Assembly (NCBI GenBank): GCA_963722295.1
Contig: CAVRLB010000006.1
Coordinates: forward strand, 62,001 to 126,000
Source: Brooklawnia sp032229645
GTDB taxonomy: Bacteria > Actinomycetota > Actinomycetes > Propionibacteriales > Propionibacteriaceae
DNA length: 64,000 nt
Reading direction: 5' to 3'
Shown: piece by piece, positions 34,701-42,295 of the stretch
Layout of the letters: each line of letters begins with the position of its first letter
Numbering within the stretch: the stretch's first letter is position 1
Made by a program: the position numbers and the translations under genes
The notes under the pieces: model-generated
Seen by the model: the letters and a program-made list of their open reading frames with translations, nothing else
Databases searched by the model: none
What the model was told of the DNA's origin: nothing

Positions 34701-36162
34701 AGGAATTCATGAAGACTGTGCAGCGGCTGCCCAGATCGACCGGAGCGGTGGACGCCAGGCCGACCTTCGCGAAGTTGCGCACGTCGGTGTTCATGGTCTC
34801 GGCAAAGGTCTGCAAGAACGAGCCGCAGCCCGCCGAGCATGCCTCGTTGACCGAGATCGAGTCGACTGCGTCGTTGCGGATCTTGATGAACTTCATATCC
34901 TGCCCGCCGATGTCGAGCAGGCTGGTCACTCCCGGGCAGACATCGGACGCCGCGCGATAGTGCGCCATCGTCTCGATCTCGCCCTCGTCGGCGTGCAATG
35001 CGGTCTTGACAAGGTCTTCGCCGTAGCCGGTGACGCAGGCGCGCCCGATGAATGCGCCCTCGGGCAGCGCGCCGATGACAGCTTTGGCGATCTTCACCGC
35101 AGCCTTGACCGGATCGCCCTGGTTGGAGTCGTAGGTCGAATGGACGATCGTGCCCTCGGCGTCCAGCACGACCGATTTGATGGTCGTCGAACCGGCATCG
35201 ATACCCAGCCAGAGAGGCCCGGTGACGCCATCCACGCTGCCCTCGGGGATATTGGCCTCGGCGTGCCGTTCGTCGAACTCCCGGCGCTCCTGCTCGTTCA
35301 GGAAGAGCGGACGCATGGTGTGGGTGGTCATCGTGATCTGGTTCGCGTTGGCAAGCTCGTTCGCCAGATGCGAGAGACTCAACGCCGGGCCGTGAGCGCT
35401 GAACGCCGCACCGAGGGCGACATAGAGCTGGCCGTTGCCGGGGTTCACGAACTCGTCCACATTGGATTTCAGCGCACGGACGAAAGCCGCCCGTAGCTCG
35501 GACAAGAAGTGCAACGGACCACCGAGGAAGATGACCTTGCCCCGGATCGGACGTCCGGCAGCCAGCCCCGCCACCGTCTGGGTGGCGACGGCCTGGAAGA
35601 CAGAAGCCGCGATATCTGAGTGCGCAGCGCCCTGGTTGAGCAGCGGTTGCACGTCGGTCTTGGCGAAGACACCGCACCGCGATGCGATCGGATAGAGATC
35701 TGTGTATTGGGATGCCAGCTCGTTCAGGCCCGTGGCGTCCACCTTGAGCAGCGTGGCCATCTGGTCGATGAAGGCACCGGTGCCGCCCGCGCAGGTGCCG
35801 TTCATGCGCTGCTCGGGAGCCGGATGCAGGTAGGTGATCTTCGCGTCCTCACCGCCGAGCTCGATCATCACATCGACTTCGGGATTCAGTCGCTCGATGG
35901 CGGCGGTGGAGGCGATGACCTCCTGAACGAACTGCACACCCATCGCCTTGGCGACACCCAGGCCGCCCGAGCCGGTCATCGCGACGCACAAGGTGTCGGT
36001 GGGGAACTGCTCCTCGATATCGCGCAGCAGATTGGCGAGTTCGCCGCGCACATCGGCATTGTGTCGTCGGTAGTCGCTGAACAGGATCTGCTCGCCGTTC
36101 GCCACGACTGCCTTCACCGTGGTCGAACCTATGTCGAGTCCCAAAGACAGTGTGCTGTTCAT
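31765..36162 (-). CDS. Giant acyl-CoA dehydratase activase-related protein (two BadF/HgdC ATPase domains plus DUF2229 and HgdB-like region)
   Basis: 1465 residues. Two ASKHA ATPase domains come first: one at about 4-260 (LGLDIGSTTVKAVVANG; NGTCAGGTGAFIDQMATLLK) and one at about 315-575 (LWLGIDAGSTTIKSVVLD; ISVNEACSAGCGSFLQTFAE with Cys residues that could hold the [4Fe-4S] cluster of HgdC-type activators). A CQLCQNHCKLTI cysteine cluster lies near 600, a DUF2229 region at about 650-870 (SENVCYPAKIAHGHIEWLLD), and HgdB-like Cys-containing parts to the end (LNSFGCGVDAITTD, NNDACYPAIMVIGQL, CAQPFACLPNHVVGRG). Activators pump electrons into 2-hydroxyacyl-CoA dehydratases by ATP hydrolysis; the fused family's own substrate is unknown. 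The ATG at 36162 is chosen for GAGGG 5 bases upstream; the ATG at 36174 is the alternative. Confidence 0.85.
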   Translation of the reverse strand: MNSTLSLGLDIGSTTVKAVVANGEQILFSDYRRHNADVRGELANLLRDIEEQFPTDTLCVAMTGSGGLGVAKAMGVQFVQEVIASTAAIERLNPEVDVMIELGGEDAKITYLHPAPEQRMNGTCAGGTGAFIDQMATLLKVDATGLNELASQYTDLYPIASRCGVFAKTDVQPLLNQGAAHSDIAASVFQAVATQTVAGLAAGRPIRGKVIFLGGPLHFLSELRAAFVRALKSNVDEFVNPGNGQLYVALGAAFSAHGPALSLSHLANELANANQITMTTHTMRPLFLNEQERREFDERHAEANIPEGSVDGVTGPLWLGIDAGSTTIKSVVLDAEGTIVHSTYDSNQGDPVKAAVKIAKAVIGALPEGAFIGRACVTGYGEDLVKTALHADEGEIETMAHYRAASDVCPGVTSLLDIGGQDMKFIKIRNDAVDSISVNEACSAGCGSFLQTFAETMNTDVRNFAKVGLASTAPVDLGSRCTVFMNSSVKQAQKEGASIGDISAGLSYSVVRNALYKVMKLRDAGDLGDKVVVQGGTFLNDAVLRAFELQTGIEVVRPNISGLMGAYGAALTAKMHYEPGAVSAMMERNLDGFTVTSSQRTCQLCQNHCKLTITNFDDGARLVSGNRCERGASLEAKPKKSEIPNLYDYKYKRIFGYRRLTDAKATRGEIGIPRALGIYEDYPLWFTILTELGFKVVISGRSSHELFAAGMESIPSENVCYPAKIAHGHIEWLLDKGIKTIFLPCVNYERKQFEDADNNFNCPIVAFYPQVLEKNVERLRDPDVNFLDPFINLNNPDKLAERLVEIFADWDVGLAEAKGAVAAGYAELDQVHADIKAEGDRALQYMREKGIRGIVLAGRPYHIDPEINHGVPEMIATLGMAVLSEDALTNGMAKTSLDQPLRVRDQWTYHTRLYEAASQVGREPDLNIVQLNSFGCGVDAITTDQVQEILERVGDVYTVLKIDEVSNLGAAKIRLRSLQAATKERPAFDPSTEIDTTGPNPVYGLAERDSHTVYVPQMAPIHFRMLEPILRRSGIKAEVLEHASTEDVECGLRHVNNDACYPAIMVIGQLINKFVEGGADPDNSTVAITQTGGMCRATNYVGLLRKGLKDAGYPQVPVLAVSAQGLENNPGFKVGAGMAHRGIEALVLGDLLQNVLLRVRPYERDEGSAMALYHRWDAATREFFDNGGWSPTLNRRVGFTWMINNIVKEFDELPLLDIPRKPRVGVVGEILVKFQPDANNDAVRVIEEEGCEAVLPGLTAFFLQGMYTTDYKYDTFGMGTKKGRMGTKAGIWAIEQYEKPMRKALAATGGKFDVPETIDKLAEKAQTVISLGTQAGEGWLLVGEMIELIEHGAPNIICAQPFACLPNHVVGRGIFGELRRQYPAANVVSIDYDPGASEVNQLNRIKLMVATAHKNAGTLTTWTDADSEFEPTEREIKMAQKLVGAGASGGSGGGPIRLGITPVLR

Positions 36163-36186
36163 ATCGTCCCTCATGAGCCTGACGTG

Positions 36187-36204
36187 ACAGAACGCTCATT
36201 CTGT
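36187..36204. promoter_or_regulatory. Palindromic operator candidate, activase-proximal copy
   Basis: ACAGAACG-CT-CATTCTGT: 8-bp arms with one mismatch and a 2-bp centre, 24 bp upstream of the activase start. A perfect copy lies 38 bp further upstream. The size and symmetry suit a TetR-family dimer. Confidence 0.6.
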
Positions 36205-36224
36205 TCGTGTAACAACGGTAGCTC

Positions 36225-36242
36225 ACAGAACGTTCGTTCTGT
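36225..36242. promoter_or_regulatory. Palindromic operator candidate, distal perfect copy
   Basis: ACAGAACG-TT-CGTTCTGT: perfect 8-bp arms around TT. With the proximal copy it brackets the expected activase promoter, an arrangement typical of repression. Confidence 0.65.
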
Positions 36243-36285
36243 ACGCGCCCCCCAAGTCTTGAATTCCCCGGGCGGGCTGGTCAGC

Positions 36286-36958
36286 TCAGCTAGCCAGGGG
36301 CACTGAGCAGAACGATCGGACCTGGGCGGGGAAACGGTAGAAGCCCGGGTTCGGCAGGTCTATGCCGAGTTGTCTCGCGTAGTACTCAAGATGGGTGCGC
36401 TGGAGTCGTTGATAGATGTCCTCACGGCTGTACGACTCGAGATGCTCATAGCTTCGGCGCACACCCACCTCGTAGAAATCCAACGCGCTGTCCCCAGACA
36501 TCCGCCAGCCGACCACCCGCGGAAATACGTGGCCGACACCGTCCGAGTAGACATGCTGATACTCACATGCGACCCGGTCCGGAGCAGCGGCACGGCCCAT
36601 ATCCCAGCGCCGGTCCACATGGGTGAGCTGGATTCCTTGCCATAGCTGAGACTTGGTGAGTAGACCGAATACCCCGCCTAGATCGAAGAGCCGTTCGGGA
36701 TTGACCAGGATCGCGCTCCACGGTCGTTAGCCGTCGAAAAGACCATGCGATCAGCGCGTCTGCATCTTTGGCGTGCATCGCGTCCACGGCCTCGGTCAAC
36801 GAGCCCACCGGCTCATCGCTTGTTGCGGCCAGCCCGGACGCGGCGCACAGTTCGTCCACTGCCGCGCTGACCTCTTGCGCAGGAGCATTCAGGAAGCCGA
36901 GGGTGCGGATACGAGGCTCGAAAGCCAGCAGCCCTGAGCGAGGATCAACCACTGTCAT
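36286..36958 (-). pseudogene. Uncharacterised gene broken by a frameshift in the RHS block
   Basis: The first part reads from the ATG at 36958: MTVVDPRSGLLAFEPRIRTL and on to DALIAWSF near 36740. The protein-like sequence then continues in another frame from 36726 to the stop at 36286 (AILVNPERLFDLGGVFGLLT ... YYARQLGIDLPNPGFYRFPA), with a TAA just before it in that frame. A single-base change between about 36700 and 36727 would join both parts into a protein of about 220 residues. The ATG overlaps the stop of the preceding fragment (TGATG). No family is recognised; its place after an RHS remnant suggests an immunity-like role, which is a guess. Two adjacent genes, rather than one broken one, remain possible. 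Confidence 0.45.
36929..36957. repeat. 29-bp direct repeat, left copy
   Basis: Starts CAGCCCTGAGCGAGGATCAA and ends CACTGTCA. It matches 39900-39928 in the same orientation at 28 of 29 positions. It encodes the MTVVDPRSG start of the broken gene at 36286-36958. Confidence 0.85.
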
Positions 36959-37175
36959 CACCGTTCCGTGAGCTGGGATGTGAAGGGGCAATACCGGACG
37001 TACTCACGCTTGTTAACGCTCTTCGAGCGACTGAACGTGACCGGCCGCCACAGGTCATCGATCTGCCCACGGGCCCAAGCCCTGCCCCAACGATCGCCGC
37101 CAGCAGAATACGGACACGCGGGCGTGTCTGGCGCAGCAACCAGACAAGCCCGGTGACACTCCACAGCTTTTTCAC
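36958..37175 (-). pseudogene. Internally deleted second copy of the two membrane-protein genes
   Basis: The 5' part starts with GTG at 37175 and encodes MKKLWSVTGLVWLLRQTRPR, like the start of the 38574-38939 protein (MRGFWSFPGLVWLVRQTRPR). The 3' part, in another frame, encodes GRAWARGQIDDLWRPVTFSR and ends CPFTSQLTER, like the C-terminus of the 37385-38548 protein (GRAWASGQIDGLWWPVTFER ... YTPHLTER). The fusion point lies near 37090. A deletion has thus removed most of both genes from a duplicated copy. Confidence 0.7.
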
Positions 37176-37378
37176 CGCGTATAAGCCCCCGTGATCTCAT
37201 CGCCGCGGATCTCCACGGTGATCTCGAGCCCCTCCTGAGTCGCACCGTACACGTCGAATCCGCCATCGACCGGCGTCCACGGAGCCACATCAGAAGCCGC
37301 AAACTCAATCTCCGTCTGACTCATCGAAGTGAAGATACCTCGTTCACAGGGCAACGAGCCTATGCGCGAATCAGCCAT
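37172..37378 (-). CDS. Small hypothetical protein, second copy of an RHS C-terminal tail
   Basis: 68 residues if started at 37378, or 50 if started at the ATG at 37324 (MSQTEIEF). The end, GGFDVYGATQEGLEITVEIR then GDEITGAYTR, closely matches the tail of the RHS remnant at 38936-39100 (GGFNVYGTTQQGLDITVEIR then GDEITGASVR). Its TGA overlaps the GTG of the next fragment by 4 bp, as in the other copy. In this copy no YD repeats precede it. It may be a free-standing small protein or a leftover of duplication. Confidence 0.5.
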   Translation of the reverse strand: MADSRIGSLPCERGIFTSMSQTEIEFAASDVAPWTPVDGGFDVYGATQEGLEITVEIRGDEITGAYTR

Positions 37379-37384
37379 ATGCTG

Positions 37385-38548
37385 TCACCGCTCTGTCAGA
37401 TGAGGAGTGTAGGGGAAATACCTCGCCTGCTCACTTTTATTGCTGGACTTCGACCGCTCGAAAGTAACCGGCCACCACAGGCCATCGATCTGGCCACTTG
37501 CCCAGGCCCGACCCCGGCGACTGCCATAGGCCACCGAAAGCGTCATTCGGTAAAGCCCCTGCCGATGAATATCGGGAGCCGAATCCGGGTAGCACCTCAT
37601 GTAAAGAGATTGGCCCGGTTCAATGCCTGGGCATTCAGAAGAAACGACTTCCCCCCAGCAGCCGATGCCATAGTCACAGCCATCTTTCGGAGCAGACCTC
37701 CTCCACCGTATTCGGAAGATGCGGCGCGGTGCGATTTTCACAAGCAGTTGCCCAGGTGATGACCGGCGAAATCTCTTCCATCGCTGCGCGCGAATAACTA
37801 AGGCGACAACAATCCCGATTCCCACAAGCAACCAGCCCAGACCAATCAATGCGATAAACAGGTTCCCATTACTCATCACAGGGCGATCAGAATCAACCAG
37901 CAACACAATGAAGAAAGCAGCGAAAAAAAATGCGCAGCATGAAGCAAGCAATCCTTCGATCCGTACCTCACGCTCATAAACCTCGTAGTTCTTGACATAC
38001 TCGGTGGTTTCAACACTCTTAGCAGCCGACCCCATCCCATACGACACCAAAGCCGGCACATCCATCACCGGCACAGACTGTGAAGAAGCAGCAATCTCTC
38101 GCAACATCGCAGCAGTCTCAGCCCAACCACGACGCCGATATCTATCCGCGCGCACAAGCTCCCGAAACGCCGACCTCGGATAAGGCCGACGTCCTGCGGC
38201 GAACACCACCGGAACAGGCTGCGCCCCACCACGAGCAAACGCCTCAAAGGTCGACCATGCGCCAGCAGGATCCCAGGCCCCATGCCCGGCTGTTCGCGTT
38301 CCCTTCAGCGGGACCAACGTCTCCCAACGTCCACCATGACGCAGATACAGCCCCGCATCGCCCGGCTGACTACTCACCAACTCCAAACAATCAGCGCCCC
38401 GCGTAACACTCACCGCCCAAGCATTTAGAGCATCAATACGATCAAAAGCCTCACGCAGCTGAGCAGGGGAAGGATCAACAATCTGCTCGGTCACATTCCG
38501 GAGCCGCAACCACCGCCCATTGCTGCGATGCTGCCAACACAACACCAC
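37385..38548 (-). CDS. Hypothetical protein with two membrane helices
   Basis: About 387 residues. The soluble N-terminal half includes LREAFDRIDALNAWAVSVTR, GAWDPAGAWSTFEAFARGG and YPRSAFRELVRADRYRRRGW. Two membrane helices follow (LASCCAFFFAAFFIVLLVD and NLFIALIGLGWLLVGIGIVV), then a C-terminal domain ending GRAWASGQIDGLWWPVTFER. No family is recognised. The start is uncertain: GTG at 38548, GTG at 38545 and TTG at 38542 follow GAGG, and the frame is open to 38611, where it overlaps the upstream gene. The A-rich, lower-GC DNA suggests recent acquisition. It is the third gene of a module repeated in deleted form at 36958-37378. Confidence 0.5.
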   Translation of the reverse strand: MVLCWQHRSNGRWLRLRNVTEQIVDPSPAQLREAFDRIDALNAWAVSVTRGADCLELVSSQPGDAGLYLRHGGRWETLVPLKGTRTAGHGAWDPAGAWSTFEAFARGGAQPVPVVFAAGRRPYPRSAFRELVRADRYRRRGWAETAAMLREIAASSQSVPVMDVPALVSYGMGSAAKSVETTEYVKNYEVYEREVRIEGLLASCCAFFFAAFFIVLLVDSDRPVMSNGNLFIALIGLGWLLVGIGIVVALVIRAQRWKRFRRSSPGQLLVKIAPRRIFRIRWRRSAPKDGCDYGIGCWGEVVSSECPGIEPGQSLYMRCYPDSAPDIHRQGLYRMTLSVAYGSRRGRAWASGQIDGLWWPVTFERSKSSNKSEQARYFPYTPHLTER

Positions 38549-38573
38549 CTCATGAGCACCAGAACAACTAGCC

Positions 38574-38939
38574 CTAGAATCGATGTAGCAGCATCGCACG
38601 CACCGCCTCACCAGCGCTCATGCCCACCAAGAACCAGCCCACAACCGCTAGAATCCAGACGGCCTCGGCTCCCTGAGGCACCACTACGGCACTACCCAGA
38701 CCTCCAAGCACCACACCCCCGGCAACCGGCCCCATACTCGCATCCCGGCGCACAAAGGAACCAAAACCGCCGCAGAAACCAAGCCAACCGAAAACGAACC
38801 CCACAGCCGGGTCTGCAGAAATCACCACTACAACCCACGAGCACACCACTGCCAGCATCAACGCCAAGAACACTCGCGCTCGCGGTCTGGTCTGGCGCAC
38901 CAGCCACACCAGACCAGGAAAACTCCAAAAACCCCTCAC
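38574..38939 (-). CDS. Small membrane protein in the RHS block
   Basis: 121 residues. It begins MRGFWSFPGLVWLVRQTRPR and has about three hydrophobic stretches (VFLALMLAVVCSWVVVVIS, VGFVFGWLGFCGGFGSFV, AVWILAVVGWFLVGMSAGEA). The GTG start overlaps the TGA of the RHS tail by 4 bp (GTGA), implying coupled translation. A truncated paralogue starts at 37175. Membrane proteins directly behind RHS or other polymorphic toxins are often immunity proteins; that role is only inferred. Confidence 0.5.
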   Translation of the reverse strand: MRGFWSFPGLVWLVRQTRPRARVFLALMLAVVCSWVVVVISADPAVGFVFGWLGFCGGFGSFVRRDASMGPVAGGVVLGGLGSAVVVPQGAEAVWILAVVGWFLVGMSAGEAVRAMLLHRF

Positions 38940-39845
38940 CGGACGGAAGCCCCTGTAATCTCATCACCGCGAATCTCCACGGTAATATCGAGCCCCTGCT
39001 GAGTCGTGCCGTACACGTTGAATCCGCCATCGACCGGCGTCCAAGGGGCCGATCCTGTAGCGACGTCGGAGGCATCAAACTCGATCTGCGCGTCACTCAT
39101 CGAAGCAGGGAAGGGGTTGGCCTGATCGCTGTTGCGGAATGTCGTCCGATTGTCATCGGTGACCAACGTCACCAGATCGTCGGTCACAGTGGTCTGGGGG
39201 CTGGGTGTAATGACCTCCAGCGGGGTGGTATTCGCCGCGTGCATATCAAACTCGGCTGCACCTGCTGTCGATATGGGCGAGTCTTCCCGCAGCCAGCCGG
39301 CGTCGCTCCAGTCGAAGCTGGTGACAGATCCGTCCGGCGCCAGTTCGCGGACGCGGTGCCCCGCAGCGTCATATTCGAAGCTGCTGGTTCCCTGCGGCGC
39401 GATGATTCTCGTGAGCTGGCTTGCCGCGTCGTAGGCGAAACTCGCCAGTCGCCAGTCGAGTTCGTGCGGCGCACCATTCGTCCGGCGAGGTCGTACTCGA
39501 ATGTCTCGCGCCCACGTCGACGCCTTCCGGAGTCAACCTCGATGTTGTGATTCCGGTCAGCTGGTTCGCGTCATCGAATCCGTACTCGATCGTCTCACCC
39601 GTGCTGCGATGGACCCGGCCGATTCGCCATTGTGGTATTCGAAGAAGGTCGACCGCTCACCGCCGGCACCGCCAATGCGCCGCTCGGTGACCAGACCTTG
39701 GCGGTAGACCACTATTGGGTGATGGCACCGGCCCGGCTGGAGACCATCCGGTCGAAGGAGTCGTACTCAAAGGTGGCGGTACTTCGATGCCCTCGAGATT
39801 GTCGCCCAAGGCGTGCTCCTCATTGTCTACTGGCGAGTGGAGCAC
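38936..39845 (-). pseudogene. Decayed RHS (YD-repeat) protein, C-terminal part
   Basis: YD repeats are recognisable in several minus-strand frames: FEYDSFDRM, IEYGFDDANQLTGI, FEYDLAGRMVRR, FAYDAASQLTRI and FEYDAAGHRVREL. A frameshift lies near 39450, others lie between about 39560 and 39710, and a TAG interrupts the frame at about 39712. The last frame is open from about 39440 to the stop at 38936 and ends in a non-RHS tail (SDAQIEFDASDV ... GDEITGASVR) which is repeated at 37172-37324. RHS proteins are large shells that carry variable C-terminal toxins. Here the N-terminal part and secretion signals are missing. Confidence 0.75.
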
Positions 39846-39899
39846 TGGGGGTGCGCCAGCATCATGTTACAAGCTCAAGGTCGGGTGGTTTGGACTGAC

Positions 39900-39928
39900 C
39901 AGCCCTGAGCGAGGATCAAGCACTGTCA
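39900..39928. repeat. 29-bp direct repeat, right copy
   Basis: Matches 36929-36957 with one difference (G for C at position 21). On the minus strand it reads LTVLDPRSGL, a stub of the MTVVDPRSGL start. It marks the upstream edge of the RHS block. Confidence 0.85.
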
Positions 39929-40031
39929 ACCCCGGGCTGGGCCCAAGAGCCCGCCGGATTGTGGAGATTGAGTGCCCGTCACGGGCCCGAGAACTACACG
40001 ATCCGGCCGAGAGAAGCGACAGCCGAGGGCT

Positions 40032-40037
40032 TATCGT
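40032..40037 (+). promoter_or_regulatory. -10 element (TATCGT) for leaderless tetR
   Basis: TAnnnT hexamer ending 6 bases before the GTG at 40044; no ribosome binding site at normal spacing. Confidence 0.4.
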
Positions 40038-40043
40038 GGGCGT

Positions 40044-40631
40044 GTGAGCGAGAAGTCAACCAGCAGAGCCGCCATCATCGAGGCAGCCGCCATGCTGATC
40101 CGCAAGTATGGCGTGCAGGGGATGTCGCTCGCTCAGGTGGTGGCGGAATCCGGCACCTCCGTCGGAGCCATCTATCACCACTTCTCGGGCAAGAACGCCA
40201 TCGTCGTCGAAGTCGCCAAGACAGCGATCGCCATTCCGATGGGCGCCCTGGCCGAGTGGCTCGACAAGCCCGCTTCGCCGGCCCAGTTGGCGTCGTACGC
40301 GATGGGCGCGCTTGAACTGGCACCGCACCTGGGCGAGTTGATGGCCCAGCTGGGCGCGGGTGCGATCACCGATGACGAACTCGGTCACCAACTGCAGGCC
40401 GAGTTCTCGGTGTTGCGCGACGCGGTCGACGAGACCATGCAGGCCTGGGCTCGGCTGAACGACGTGGCACCCGCCCGCATTGAAGGTTACAGCCAGCTGC
40501 TGGTCGGTCTGACCCTGGGATACGCCTCGCAGCGAGTACTCGTGCGGGGTTTCGACGAGAGGGCCTACTTGAAACAGGCCGTGGCCCTGTTACGACTACC
40601 CGAAGAGTCCGTTCACGTCGGCAGTCGGTGA
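40044..40631 (+). CDS. TetR/AcrR-family transcriptional regulator
   Basis: 195 residues. The N-terminal helix-turn-helix is LIRKYGVQGMSLAQVVAESG then TSVGAIYHHFSGKNAIVVEV (residues 17-55). A helical ligand-binding domain follows. The GTG start at 40044 is set by the -10 hexamer 6 bases upstream and by family length; codons from 39972 are unrelated. It is convergent with the FAD oxidoreductase/acyl-CoA ligase pair and points away from the RHS block. Its target is unknown. The twin palindromes at 36187-36242, now 3.8 kb away, are candidates. Confidence 0.85.
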   Translation: MSEKSTSRAAIIEAAAMLIRKYGVQGMSLAQVVAESGTSVGAIYHHFSGKNAIVVEVAKTAIAIPMGALAEWLDKPASPAQLASYAMGALELAPHLGELMAQLGAGAITDDELGHQLQAEFSVLRDAVDETMQAWARLNDVAPARIEGYSQLLVGLTLGYASQRVLVRGFDERAYLKQAVALLRLPEESVHVGSR

Positions 40632-40636
40632 ACGGT

Positions 40637-42295
40637 TCACCACCCAGCCTCAGCGATGGACGCGGCGGCTGCGCGTCCGAAGACCATCGCCTCGGCCAGC
40701 GCCACCCCGGGCGCAGGAACAGCCGGACCGGTCACCGAGGCCGCTGCCGAACCGATCGCCCACAGCCCCGGCATCGCACCGTCGTCGTCCCGAAGCGCTC
40801 GGGCGTGCTCGTCGGCCAGCAGCCCGCCCTTGGTCCCTAGGTCGGCCGGCACCACCCGGACAGCAAAGAACGGCGGCTTCGACACGGCACCCAGGCACGG
40901 ATTCGGACGCCTCTTCCGATCACCTCTGGCCTTGTCGCCCGGGGATTCTCCGCGTCCGAAGTCAAGATCCTGCCCGGTCTCGGCATGCTGCTCAAAGCGC
41001 TCGGCGGTGGCCTGCAGACCGGCCGCGTCGACCTTGATCTTCCAGGCCAATTCGGGAAGAGTGCGAGCCGAGACGACGAACCCGGACCTCTCCGCCGCCC
41101 GCGGCAACCTCCCCGCCTCCACCTCACCCAGCCGGTACCGTCTGCGATGCTCGGAATCCACGATCAACCAGGTCTCGAGTTGTGGTCCGAGATCGTTGAA
41201 CCTCGCATAGAGCGCCCGGCAGAAGTCGGCTGAGGCGCACGCCTCATCGGCGAACCTCTGACCGGTCGAGTCAACGACGAAACCATGCGGAAGCGCGAGT
41301 GCCCGCCGGGCATCCTGCACCGGTACTCCGGGTGCCCACAAGCCCGGACGCCACCAGGCGTAGCCCATGCCGCCGAGCCGCAGTCCCAGCTGGGACGCCC
41401 AGGTCAGCTGCCTCACGCCTGCCTTCGAAGGCGTGCCGATCGTCCAATCGGGACGAGATGGCCGCGGCAAGAACTCCCGACGCAACTCGGCGTCGGCCTC
41501 GAATCCACCGTCGGCGAGCACGACACCGCGCCCGGCCAGCACCCGGACCGCCCGGCCTCCGCGATCGACGACCACTCCCGCGACCCGGCGCGCGTCGCTC
41601 GATTCGCCCTGACCACTGGCGACGACCAGCTCGCGCACCGGGGCCTGCCACCAGATGTTGACCTGCATCCGTTGGCAGACCGCGAGCAGTGCAACCACCA
41701 GTGCCACCCTGCCGACGGCCCAACGGCGTCCAAGCGTCAGCTCACCAACCTTGCGCGCACCGTGTCCCAGCTTGTCGAGGACCCCTTCGGCATCCCAGCC
41801 CGGATCGACGGGCAAGAACTCGGCGAGCCTCCCGATAGCGGTGGTCGCCACCGCCGCTGGCCTCAGCACCCGACCGCCGCTACGCGATCCAGGCAGCTGC
41901 GGGTAGTGGTCGGCCGACGGATCCGGCTCCAGTTCGACTCCGAGTTCGCCGAGCCATGCCGCCATGCCGGCGGTCCCGGTCAAGAAGGCGTGCCGGCGCG
42001 GCGCGCTGCTGCAGGCTTCGAAGTCGGGGACCACGCGGTCGAAATAGTCCCGTGCGGTCGCGTAATCGTCGTCCGTGCCGGTGCGTGCTGGAAGCCAAAG
42101 CCGCCCGTCCCCAGCGCCCGGACGACCACCGAGCTTCCCGGACGCCTCCGCCACCAGGACTTCCAGGCCGGCTTGGCGGCAGGCGATAGCGGCAGCCAAC
42201 GCGCCTGGAGAACTACCCACGATGACCACATCGGTCATCAGGTCGGCCTCGGGGCGCCGGTCCACCACGACCGGCAGCGAGGTGGGCCGGCTCAC
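40637..42295 (-). CDS. FAD-binding oxidoreductase of the fumarate reductase / 3-ketosteroid dehydrogenase type
   Basis: 552 residues. The FAD-binding Rossmann motif VVIVGSSPGALAAAIACRQA lies at residues 23-42, where the usual GxGxxG is altered to GSSPGA. The C-terminal flavin site is GLWAIGSAAASVTGPAVPAP. The middle contains GRGVVLADGGFEADAELRRE, as in FAD-dependent dehydrogenases of steroid and fumarate-reductase type. The substrate is unknown. The GTG start overlaps the acyl-CoA ligase stop by 4 bp, so the two are coupled and may act on the same lipid or acid. Conserved active-site residues could not be verified by eye. Confidence 0.72.
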   Translation of the reverse strand: MSRPTSLPVVVDRRPEADLMTDVVIVGSSPGALAAAIACRQAGLEVLVAEASGKLGGRPGAGDGRLWLPARTGTDDDYATARDYFDRVVPDFEACSSAPRRHAFLTGTAGMAAWLGELGVELEPDPSADHYPQLPGSRSGGRVLRPAAVATTAIGRLAEFLPVDPGWDAEGVLDKLGHGARKVGELTLGRRWAVGRVALVVALLAVCQRMQVNIWWQAPVRELVVASGQGESSDARRVAGVVVDRGGRAVRVLAGRGVVLADGGFEADAELRREFLPRPSRPDWTIGTPSKAGVRQLTWASQLGLRLGGMGYAWWRPGLWAPGVPVQDARRALALPHGFVVDSTGQRFADEACASADFCRALYARFNDLGPQLETWLIVDSEHRRRYRLGEVEAGRLPRAAERSGFVVSARTLPELAWKIKVDAAGLQATAERFEQHAETGQDLDFGRGESPGDKARGDRKRRPNPCLGAVSKPPFFAVRVVPADLGTKGGLLADEHARALRDDDGAMPGLWAIGSAAASVTGPAVPAPGVALAEAMVFGRAAAASIAEAGW

